NCBI GenBank assembly: GCA_035079385.1
Contig: JAVHKY010000013.1
Span: 3,906,001-3,970,000 of the forward strand
DNA from: Aspidiotus rigidus
Taxonomy: Eukaryota > Arthropoda > Insecta > Hemiptera > Diaspididae
DNA length: 64,000 nucleotides
Direction: 5' to 3'
The position numbers and the translations under genes were made by a program. Numbering within the stretch: the first letter of the stretch is position 1; each line of letters opens with the position of its first letter. This document shows positions 11,708 to 22,405 of this stretch, one piece after another. Below the pieces are notes generated by a model. It made no database searches and was not told where the DNA came from. It worked only from the letters and a program-made list of their open reading frames with translations.

Positions 11708-12109
11708 ATAGATCGATTTTCCTGTGAAGTCACCTAGCAGACCGAAACTTCCTGAGCACAAGTTGACCCCATGAAGAAAGCATGAAGATCTTTGAGAAGT
11801 TCAAATCATTTCAAAAATGGCAGAATTTTTTAGAATAAAAAGTTGTTTTCCGCGAAGCCGAGAATCTCAGTTTCATTTTACATCATATTTTCTGATTCTC
11901 AATGAAAGGATTGATTTTGTCACGCATAAGAGAAAGTGTTGTAATATGCAGCTGAGAATCGCTTCACAAAAATCAACTTTCTCTTCTTAGAAATTACGTC
12001 GTTTTTGAAATAATTAGAATTTTTCAAAGGTCTATGCTTTTCTTATGAGGTTAACTTGTGCTCTGGCAGCTTCAATCTACTACGTGACGTCATGGAAAAT
12101 TGATTAATG
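11708..12109. mobile_element. Foldback (MITE-like) element, ~400 bp
   Basis: Two long imperfect inverted arms. The left runs from about 11708 (GATTTTCCTGTGAAGTCACC) through CTGAGCACAAGTTGACC to about 11880. The right is its reverse complement, from about 11940 to 12109 (GTTAACTTGTGCTCTGG, then ACGTGACGTCATGGAAAATT). The arms are roughly 170 bp each and visibly diverged. No coding capacity and no certain target duplication. Confidence 0.6.
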
Positions 12110-13080
12110 GCGTTATTGAGAAAATTATAAGTATACGGAAACAATGCTGCGAGGAAATGGTCGACGAGATGATGAATTTGATGCTTTAAAAGTAAATAAT
12201 CAATTCATTTCAAAAGAGGAACAACAGGAAAAAGTTTCGATTCCAAAAGATTTATTGGGTTCCTTTCTCGAACACTTAAACAAATATTTCGCAATGCATA
12301 AGAAAATTTAAGTATATTTTTACCAAGGTACCTATAGCCACCTTTCATTTTTCATCTTATCATATCCATACCGATGATTTAATTTGTAGGTTGGTCGTAG
12401 AATGCCCGGTCGTATATCGATACGCAATATCCATCAACACAGTGCTGATCGTCGAAACAGTCAGCCTTATCTTCGCAGAGCTGTGGCGAAGATAATATAA
12501 GCATCATTAGATTGTCTAGGCATTGCAATGTTTGAGAAACTTAATTAATGCACACTTGTATTCAGAAAATCTAAAATAAATTTTATATACATTATGTATT
12601 TTTGTATGAGGTGGTATATGAGTATTAAATCATTTCAGAATATTCAAATGTTCGGTACCAAAATACTTTAAAAAGTGATAAATCCTATCAAAGTTCCTTA
12701 GTTACCCTTTGGTCTTACCTACTCATATATGGCAGGCTCATTCTAACTCAAACCTTAAAATTGACCCATTTCTGCCCTTTCCATAACTATGCACTTCACA
12801 TGCGATCATTGAGCTGACCAAAAAATATACTTGATGACATTATTTGAATGAACTTGGTTACCCTAAATCAAATTACACCAATGATAATTATGATCTTTAA
12901 TATTGATTTCCAAATACATACTCTTCCAGATACAACAGCGGAAACCGCAATGATGATAAAGAAACGGAAAATGTAGAACAAAAGAGTACGCGTGGTCATC
13001 ATGATTGATTGAGAAAATTGATAGTTTACAAAGATGAATATTTTTTACGTGATATAGCTGTTCAAATCAACAAGAAACAA
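12110..13080. other. Gene-free stretch
   Basis: AT-rich sequence with only short open frames; no recognised gene, RNA or repeat. Confidence 0.4.
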
Positions 13081-13084
13081 GTAG

Positions 13085-13242
13085 TGTACTGTCACGATTC
13101 AAGAAGATTTTATTCGAAGTTTCGACACAGCCTCTCGGTATCACCATCAGGAGGAAACGGAAATCCATTTCCTCCTGATGCGATGACACCGAGGTTGTGT
13201 CGATACATCGAATAATATTTTCTTGAATCGTGATAGTTTTAT
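13085..13242. repeat. Long hairpin (inverted repeat)
   Basis: Arms of about 75 bp. CACGATTCAAGAAGATTTTA on the left pairs with the reverse complement of CTTGAATCGTGATAG on the right. The arms meet near GGAGGAAACGGAAATCCATT around 13160. The arms are imperfect but nearly contiguous, with almost no loop. It is probably a snap-back or foldback remnant; it could also fold as a long double-stranded RNA if transcribed. Confidence 0.65.
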
Positions 13243-16200
13243 ACTCGTACATGTTTCTTTTTGATGGTTCACACTTCGCTTCGAAGTTGAAATTGCGTCT
13301 TCGTAAAAACTTTGTGAATCCTCACCTGTTTTTTTCATACCCCCTTTACCCCCCCCCCGAAAAAAAAAAAAAAAAACGTGGACAGTTATACTCAATACAT
13401 TTACAAATTCAATAATATTTAAGGCGTAGTCGGACAAATACAACCTCAAGTCGGAAAAATTTTTTTGGTGATTATTAGCGAAATTGGTAGAAGAGATCGA
13501 ATGCTATCGAACAAAAAACAATAAGTCTCTAGGATAAAAAATCGCTCTTGTACAACGTAACTTAAACCTGTGGTTAAACCAGCCAGTTTGTCTACCGAAA
13601 ATGGCTACCCGTGACTAAAACAGCTAGTTTACCTACTGGTCCGCTCCATGACCAAAATAGCTAGTTTACCTATCGAAAACAGCTGATTAATTGCCAGTTT
13701 TACCAGCACGTATAAAAAAAAATATATATATTATACTACTATACAAGTGGGTAAAGTGAGCGTTCACCCAACGAGGCAAAAATTGCGGTCTGAGCCGGAG
13801 GCGAGTAGAGCAATTTGCCATGTTGGTGAACGTTCATCGACCCGCATGTATTGTAAGACTTTTTTTTCTATAATAAATGATGTTAAAAAAACAAAATTCA
13901 ATCAACGAATACTCGAACGCCATTGGCTGATTCATTTTTCTTTCATACTTTTATTTCTTCTTTCACGCTAATCCTTGAATGTGATTGGCTGACTCGTTTT
14001 TCTTCCAAACTTCTTTATTGCTAACCTAGCTGTGGGTAAAATTAAAAGCTGACAGCAATGCAGGCTAAATTTACTGCAGTAGCCTAGTTTTTAAATCTAG
14101 TATCTGTATATTAGACCTTGCTCAAAGTTGAAATTCTTCCAAGTCTCTGAAGTAGGCCAAGGTCTATAATGACGTCATAAAGCGTGGAGTCACGCAGATT
14201 TCTAATTGATCCCCAGCCCAAAGACATATACACGTCAAAAAGTGACCTCAGGGGTTAAGACAATAATGGGAACGCAAGGTCACCACTTAACTGGGTGGCA
14301 TTGTTATCAGCGTAAATTTACGCACCCTCAAAATTCAAAAATTTCTCTTTCAAATAACTTACCACTAAAAAATAAAAAAAAAAAGAAAGAATAAAAGTAA
14401 TGAAGGTTGAAATTCTCTTTGATTTTAGATCAGTTTCACGTTTCTTCTTACGTTGAAAATTGTTTTCTTCACCCGCCTGATCATCATCTATGAAAGAATG
14501 CACAGGATCTGCTTTCCAGTGAGCTTTCACCGAATATGACAAACCTCTGAGTCTTACAATGTACTTAAAGATATGGCGCATACATACAACCAACAATAAG
14601 TATTTTATTAGCAAAATGATTTTCAGGGAACAGTTTCTAAGACAGTAGCCAAGGTTACACGTTTGATAACTGGCAAAAAGGAAGCTAACTTCTCAAAATA
14701 GAGTGGACAATATTGTAATCGTACGTCAAGTAAGGTGGGGAGATTCCTCCCACTTGTCAACCTCGCTGGGTGGGCAAAAGTCGCTTTACGTCTGCAAGTT
14801 TTGACAAATGTGGACCACGGGTATCTGGTACGTCTCCTTCGGCACGTTGTAAAACGTTGTGACCAGGGCGGTCCCCACATCGAACATTTTTTGTAATTCC
14901 TGTACTTACGTCACTGTAATCGTGTTTTTTCATTAAATTTTTTTACTTTGCAAATAGTGTTGACAGTTTTTTTCGACGTGCAAATTTGACGAGTGACTCT
15001 TGCCCTACCCTGTATGTTTTTTCCAATTGTGTTGACTACAAGCTCTCAAAGAAACACTTGATTCACTAATAGTTATAGGAAATTATTTGCTCAAGTGACA
15101 TTTCAAGGAAATTTTGGCGATGCACCAATATCTTTTTGCACATCACGTGCGCTTATACGAATTTTTTCAAACTATCTGGAAACAAGTATACGATTGAGGT
15201 ATAACATCGAGGTCTATCAGAATTGGTGATGTCTTTTATAGCTCTTCTTTTGACAATGGTAATATACCAATTTACTGAACAAGTCAACGGGACGTAAGTT
15301 CAACTTGATATGTTCCACATTTTTGCGAAGTATCTTAGTAATATTATATTTTCATCAAGGAAGTGTGACACAAGATGAAAAATTGAGTGACTGTACTCAA
15401 AAATTGATTCAAAAAGATGAATTTGTGTAGACGAAGGAAATTAATTTCAAAATCAATAATCTGATTTTCTCAAGGAGATCAATACCATAACGGTTAGAAT
15501 GAATATAAAAGATGTGGTTAGAATGACAAGACACGAACTACGATTCAGTAATGTTTTTGGCCACCCAACTCATATCAGATTTTATTCGATTTTGAATTAA
15601 TATTTTGAAGCACAAGAATAAAAAATTAGTCTGTGCCATGACAGCGAGTCGAAAATTTGATTACATTATTGTGAAGATTGATTAAATTGCGAAACAATAC
15701 GATCAGGTTTTAGTGCTGATTATGTCACACTTACCTCGCTTCTTGATGCCGGATTCATTTTTTGGATATAGGTGTGAATGGCACAATAATATATCTTCAT
15801 CGTTTTTCTAAAACAGAAAATCGTCAAATAGAATGAAAAATGTACATGAATCAAGGGACTGTCGTCAATATAACATTATTGGCGATAGAATGTGTTAGAT
15901 AAAAAAAAATATTGAAGAGTTTAATGGCAATGAGGCGGTTGTCTGGATCGAACAACTCGTACAGCGAAACTACAAGCAAAACTTAATTTCTGACGTCCGT
16001 TCTCAAAGACAATAGGCCCAATAATCCCCTGAACTAGGCGCTACCAACAGCTGCTTGCTTTGCTTGTCCTTAGTGCCGGGGCTGCATAGTAGTACAGAAG
16101 AACCAAAGGGCGATTATCGCATGTATCCTAAAGGCTTGCGGCGGTGTCGTCTAGGAGTTTTTGAGCCGAAAACCAAAAGCCCAAAAAAGCCTTATTTTTT

Positions 16201-16370
16201 CAGTTTTTCAAAAACGTATAAATTCCTAGACCACGACCAAAATATTTTAACCTCGCTTTTAAGCTTTCGTCAATAGGTACATTGTTTTCCCAATTTTTAG
16301 GGTAAGGAATTAATTACAGGCTGACAGCTGAAGAACAACCACTTAACTGACGAGGATACAATACAGAGAG
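13243..16370. other. Gene-free stretch with small repeats
   Basis: Holds a homopolymer run (C tract then A tract, about 13349-13376), a ~100 bp hairpin at 13747-13846 (GAGCGTTCACCCAACG against TTGGTGAACGTTCA) and two ~65 bp direct repeats at about 13911-14035 around ATTGGCTGA. A minus-strand frame at about 14881-14640 reads like protein in two frames but is not recognised. No supported gene. Confidence 0.4.
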
Positions 16371-16895
16371 TCAGTATCTTTAATACGGCAAGCAAAGCCT
16401 CGATTTTCCTAATCGATTTTTTGTACTTATATGGCTTCTACAGAACTCCATTCTTATTTTGTCGATTGATCGATCAGCTAAAAGCCAGCTGAATGTTCTT
16501 GAAATCCGGAAGCCTAAGCTGTATGTTTCGAGGTCGACAACTTGAGTCAAAAGCCAAAGATGACATTTCCAGCTGCAATAAACTGAGGAAATCTACGAAA
16601 TCTCCTTTAGTGTAGGTTGCAAATACAGAGAATCAGTATCTTCTAAACGGCAAGCAAAGCCTCGATTCTCCTGATCGATTTTTCGAACTTGGATGGCTTT
16701 TGTATAACTCCGTTCTTAATTTGTCATTTGACAACCAGTTGAAAGCCAGTTGGAAAAAATTTGAAAGCCAGCTGAATGTTCTTGAAAGCCAAAAGCTGAA
16801 AGCTGCATTTTTCAAGGTCGAGAGTTCAAGTCAAAAGTTAAAGATGACATTTTCAGCTGCAATAAACTGGGGAAATTCACGGAATCTTCTATAGG
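16371..16895 (+). repeat. Tandem duplication, two ~255-270 bp units
   Basis: Unit 1 (16371-16622) and unit 2 (16623-16895) both begin ATACAGAG-TCAGTATCTT, continue through CGGCAAGCAAAGCCTCGATT and end near CAGCTGCAATAAACTG. Unit 2 has about 20 extra bases of a CAGTTGAAAGCCAG-like motif that also repeats inside it. Divergence between units is moderate. No coding function evident. Confidence 0.75.
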
Positions 16896-17752
16896 ATATG
16901 TTACGCCCCTTCACATTCATCCTATGTGTAGAAAAGATCACGAGGTCAGAGCATTTCCCCGCGTTGCGTTCTTTGCATTGCCATTGCACAGTTTTAATAA
17001 ATAAATGACGCACGGTCCAGGTAAGCTATAAAGTCAATAGTGGTAAAGCAACCATAGGATAAAGCGACTCAGATCGTTTTATCAAACTACCGGTAATGCT
17101 TTTCAACTTTCGAAAAAACTCGCAAAATTTTGATCTTAATTCGTTTTTCAAACGTCAGGCATTTGAACAGAAAAAAAGTTCAAAACTCGCCTACCATGAA
17201 ACCTTAGAAAAAATGTTCCATTAACAACGGATTCTTCATTGTTTTTCTCAGGCCATCAGGTGATTCAGCCACTCAGACCAAGTAAGTACAGATAATTTGT
17301 TTGTGGATATATCAAAGTTAATGAATGAAGTCCGTAAAATGATGATTTCGGTTCATTATCCAATCCTAATAATAACTTCACAGGGGACAGAGTTTCATGA
17401 AATTATTTCTAAACAAAACTGAATCAAAAGAAATGAATCTTTTTGGTAGTGCTCTCAAGCTGTCGTTTAGATGTAATTAACCAAGATAAAAATTTCGTCG
17501 GCGAATCAGCAGGAAGTAGCAACGGCAGATTTTTCTAGCAGGTCATGGTATTCCTAGGCGTTGAAATTCTCTAGCTCAGCCTCTGGTCAGCTTCTTTGAT
17601 ATAGAAGATAAGGGAGTGGTCCTAGAGTCTCTAGATGTTGCTCATGTACTCACAGGGGATAGGATTCTTCAACCTGGGAGAACGCTCATGTCTACAATAA
17701 TGAAATCTGAGGTGATACTGAAAGGTATACAGCAAAGAAGAATGAGTTTGGC
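16896..17752. other. Gene-free stretch
   Basis: No recognised gene or repeat. Confidence 0.35.
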
Positions 17753-18078
17753 CTAAAATAACGAGGAAAGGAAACGAAAGTATTTCTTTTCCGAGACTGC
17801 TTGGTCATCGCTTCTTTCTTTGTGGATGTCGTTTACAACATGAGATACAATGAATTTTTCAAAGTCATATTTGAGAGTATTGCGGATGAAACATATCTTG
17901 GTCTTACAAAAGCTCTCAGGATGCACGCAGAAGACAAAAATGCATGGAATATTAGGGGAATTAGGTGAATGTTCACTCAATGAATGATCCGGAAGTTCAT
18001 AATTTTCGAGTGATATATTTATACCTTTTGCAAGCATTCTAAGATCCTCTATTTTAATGTCTATACCGTCTCCAAGAA
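17753..18078 (-). CDS. Unrecognised coding-like frame (possible exon)
   Basis: A minus-strand frame of about 108 codons without stops, closing with TAG at 17753-17755. A plausible 3' splice site (GATAGTTTTAG) lies just upstream at about 18079-18089. In that case it would be a terminal exon rather than a whole gene, since the frame has no convincing ATG at its start. The predicted peptide has mixed composition with a basic/acidic C-terminal third and no membrane segment or motif that I recognise. It may equally be chance. I found no partner exon upstream on the minus strand. Confidence 0.25.
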
Positions 18079-18558
18079 CTAAAACTATCACAAATTAGAA
18101 GTCGATGACGCGACGTTTTCTACCTCGACAACATCTATTGTTTACTAATGAGTCACACAATCGCAATGTATTTTACTTGGTAAACATCAACAAGCGCCTT
18201 TTATAGAGGTTGAAGAATCCTATTAGAAGGCGTTTACTAACTCCATACGCAAAGATGGCTGACCCTTTTCTTCATGGAGTCCAAAGAAATTCACAGCACA
18301 ATAATGCTTTAGAGAAAAATTTGTGGATACAATATTATTTTCTCTATTCATCGTCTAGCGTCTAGTCACAGTTTTGATGCTTATTGTGATGTTCGCCTAC
18401 ATTGAATATAATATTAATTAGGATGAGAAGCGAGTTCTTGATAATTTATTTTCTACCAATATTCTTTCTTCAAGCTCTTTCTCAGCCATTATCAATCATA
18501 CTTCTCCAAAACTTACGTCGACTTTCCAATTGTATCTCCATTTTATGATTTAAAAAAA

Positions 18559-20817
18559 ATGTTTTTAAGATCAAAGCAAGAATCTGCCACTTACACTTTA
18601 GTTTTGGTACGACACGGTGAAAGTACAGGCAATGTTGCGAAATTGTCCACTGGTTGGATGGACGTCGAACTAACTGATAAAGGTATTAATATTATCACTA
18701 CTAGTTTTTGCTCAGGAATTTTATCCCCTTTTATTTCTAGTGGAGTCCATTTTTTAATGGGTTAAAACAAGATATTATCAATATATTTTCATGAACCACA
18801 TTTCCGAGTCAGAAATAATTTTCTCGATACATAATCGGTGCAATAGATCGAATACGATAATAGAAAATATAAAACAATCGCACCTCGCTGTAGCTTTTTT
18901 GAGCTATTACAAGAGAAATATATGAATTCATATCATTCCGGAAATTAAAATAAATTTTTCACCAAATAGGGCTTTTCCATGTCGGCGCATTGCATACGTA
19001 TTCTCCTACGTGTTATCGAAATGGTAGTATTTCTAACATTGCTCGAAACTACTCCACAATGAAAATGAGTATGCAATCCAGCAACACCCAAGAGCAATGT
19101 TAGAAATACTACCATTTCGATAACACGTATGCAATGCGCCGACATGGAAAAGCCCTATACATATTATTATAGTGATCGAATCGAGATCGGAGCAAAGATT
19201 GTGAAATCATTTCTAGGTTATGCGAAGGTCTATCAAATGTCTTCCCAAAAGATATGACACTTGATGTAGAGCTTCAATAAATGAAATTCTAATGCGCAGG
19301 TAAGAAACAAGCTGAACGCGCCGGAATAGCTCTGAAGAATGCTGGGTACACATTTGATGTAGCTTTCACGTCGTTTCTAAAGAGAGCGAAGGAGACACTG
19401 AAGATCATCCTCAACCACTTGGGACAGGTTCAATCGATACCTATATTTGAGACATGGCATTTCAATGAACGTCATTGGGGCGCCTTCACCGGTTTCACAC
19501 GAGCGGATCAAGAAAAAGATCATACATCAGAAGAGGTACGTGTTCCTTCCCAAAGAGGGCGGTTATACTCCTGAAAGTGCATTTTTTTTTTCTTATTTAA
19601 ACTTTAGGTTGAGGCGTATAGATCTAAATTTCCTCCGCCATTAGAAAAAGGTCATTACCTGTACGAAGATATAGTCAATTCACCGCTCTACCAAGACATT
19701 CCAGATAAAAATGATATTCCAAACAGTGAATCGTTTCTATCTATGAAGGACAGAATAATTTCGTATTGGGAAACGGACGTTATACCGCAAATGAAAGCGG
19801 GCAAAAAAGTGCTGATCGCTGGTCATAAAATACAAATGAAAGGACTAATAATGCATCTAGAAAGTAAGTTTATCTAACGAGTAAAACTTTAGTTCATTGT
19901 TATCTGCAAGTAAGTCAATAACTCAGGCCCCTATATCTGTTCTCAAATAATGCTCACGAGCACGCGGAAGCAAAAATCATGTAAATGCTGTAAGAATCGA
20001 ATATGCCGCAAGTTTGGTTCTTTATTCATCAAGAGCGCTATAGGGACGAAATTGAAACTGATAACGGTAGAGCTGACACCACTCCATAGCTTTCTGACAG
20101 TGAAGGAAAGCTCGGCCTTACGCATCGTTCATCATAAGTGAACACATGGAAGTAGCGATTTGTATATCAACAATCTTGTTATGTGCCTGTAAATTCAATT
20201 GTCTCTATTTCGCTACTATTGGACTCGTATCAAAGGAGAAATCTCTCGATCATCCTCTTTGGAGCTTGTGTTCCATCCGACCTGCCAGGTTCAAGCTTCA
20301 TCAAACTCTTCCGTCACTAAGGAAAATAATTCACACTGGATATTGGCACCTGTCAATGCCCCTCAGCTTGGAACCTTTCAGTAACATAGTGGGCAACTTC
20401 CTGATGACCCATGAAACACTCACGGAGACCTAATATTTTCGCACTTTTTTACCCAGTCAACTATGAAATATTAACGTAATAAGTATTGCATAGCGCGTAG
20501 TGAAAGGAATTAGAGCACATCAAACGAAACGTGTAAGCCATAAAATAAAAATGACGCACCACCGCTAGTCAAATTTTTCGAAGTTTACACATAAACAGTG
20601 TACTAAATGAGTATACAACGACCTACTTTTAATTTTATCAGATATGTCGGAAGAAGATGCTAGCAAAATAGAGTTAACGAATGCAGTGCCACTAGTTTAC
20701 ATCCTCGATGAAAATTTCAAGCCGATAACGCATAAATTCGTAGGGGACTCAGAAACCGTTGCCGAAACAGAAGCGAGGACGGTTGTGCTTCGACGAAGAA
20801 GAGAAAATATGACTTGA
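18559..20817 (+). CDS. Phosphoglycerate mutase-like protein (dPGM type)
   Basis: Four exons: 18559-18682, 19300-19535, 19608-19863 and 20642-20817, all with GT-AG introns in matching phases (1, 0, 1). They give 263 residues, against about 250-254 for the family. Cofactor-dependent mutases interconvert 3- and 2-phosphoglycerate in cytosolic glycolysis. Visible: VRHGES at 17-22 with the phospho-acceptor His19; SFLKRA at 66-71 with the expected Arg70; NERHWG at 97-102 with the acid Glu98; and the second histidine His193. Oddities: the family AAHGNS is AGHKIQ here, so the Gly and Asn after the second histidine are lost. The WRR substrate segment is reduced to YRS. The C-terminus ends in a basic RRRR run. 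Frames and splice sites are intact, so I call it a divergent paralogue whose activity is uncertain. Intron 1 contains a hairpin insertion. Confidence 0.85.
18967..19157. mobile_element. Near-perfect hairpin inside mutase intron 1
   Basis: Arms of about 70-80 bp, from TAGGGCTTTTCCATGTCGG to CCGACATGGAAAAGCCCTA. They are identical except for an extra ~12 bp (around GTATTCTCCTAC) in the left arm. The loop of roughly 35-40 bp is near 19065. TA dinucleotides lie at both edges, as for TA-targeting MITEs. The arm identity points to a young insertion or arm homogenisation. Confidence 0.7.
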
Positions 20818-22405
20818 AAGACTTTAATTTTTCAGACTATGATTGTATTTCCGCGATGAAAATTTTTTTAATATCCATTTACTCGTACATTCATTTGCGA
20901 ATACTTCTCCATTTTCCTTTGAAAATCTGTCTCATGAAAGGACTATTGCGTAGAAAATACTTTCCGTACTCTGTAATCTTCATGTTTCATTATATCTATA
21001 TGCAAGACGCTTTTTCCTGTTTTATTATGGAGTAAATATACATGAAATCAAGAACGCATTTCTATGTCCTCAGAGAACAGTTTTGCATCCTGAGGTCCTT
21101 AGACGAGCATTATCATCGTAATTCCTAGACTTCCATGGAGGTCCGATTTGGGATTGACCGAGAGCATAACACTCGAGTTCTTACTTTGCAATTTTTGCAG
21201 TTTGAATGTATTTATTTGGCTTATGTAGGCCAATGACCGCCGATACCACCGTGACAGGATAATCCAATATACAATTATTACTACAACAACTACTACCATT
21301 ACAAAACACACACACAGAAAAAAAAAGGCAGTCGTCTCAAAGATTCTACGACGATGGAGGTCAACGAGTTAACGAATTACTGGAACAGAAAGACCCTACA
21401 TGCCGATCTAAAGTCGCCAGGATATCTAGTTCTACATCTCTGTGTTCCCTTTCTAAATTGTCATAAAGGATGCAAGCCCTTGCCAAGATTGTAAACCGGA
21501 AAGGCCCCTGTGCCGACCAGTCCATTGAATCCTGGAAGGAACGCGAATGAATGTAGCGAAGAAGCCCGTCAACGTGCCACACTTCAATTTTATGAAATAG
21601 AGGATTCCACTAACTAGGCTAAGTTAATGGTGAGCCAATGCAGGCCCAACTGTTTCAAGATAGGCTATACTAGGCTAAGAAGGGAGGTCAGGAAGCTCAT
21701 CAGCTAGAATGCCTTACCAGTTTTGTACAGAGTAAGATAGCCTAGTATTCAAAAACAAAGCCATTTTAAGTGCAAAATGTTGAGACAAAGAATATTTACC
21801 CTATTTTGAAAGAGATGCCTTCATTTTCTGCGTGTAGGAAGCACATTAAAATACTCTTTTTACAAGACATCGAGCTGAAAACATCGAGAAACTCAACTAC
21901 TCACAGGCAAAGTTCAGACAATTTCAAACAAGAAAAAATATGCATCAATTAAATTAAAAGGAGTCATCACGAAGATGATGAAACAGTCTACAGTTAGGAA
22001 TTTTACAAACTCCGTATCTCATGAGAGATGTAAAAACTTGAAAAATCCTGTGATCCCTCTTGATTTCCCTCGACGTTTTCATAACAACTTCATGCTGGGG
22101 CTCAAGGTTTTGAGGCCCGGTCAAACTATGAAAAGGTTTGAGATGGGTACCGACGTTGTCTGTTCGAGAAATTTTATTCTTTTAGTGTTCTGCATAAGGA
22201 AGGAGCAAAACTGTCACCAATATGTTGTATCATTTTGCTAACATACCACTTGTCTCTTCACCTAAATAACCTGTATTTTGAAAGTGTATTTAATATTGGC
22301 AATGAAGTTATCACCTGAATAAACTGTATATTGACAATGAAGTTTACAATCTTACACAGAGATTACGAGCATTCTATAGCATCATCGGCACAAGCTGAAT
22401 TAAAG
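20818..22405. other. Spacer between mutase-like and SDR genes
   Basis: No recognised complete gene. A minus-strand frame at 21582-21361 (ARACILYDNLEREHR) faintly resembles the linker of Penelope-like elements, but too weakly to call. CTAGGCTAAG-type short repeats lie at about 21615-21740. Just upstream of the SDR start, TATTG-CAATGAAGTT is directly repeated at about 22293 and 22329. Confidence 0.35.
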
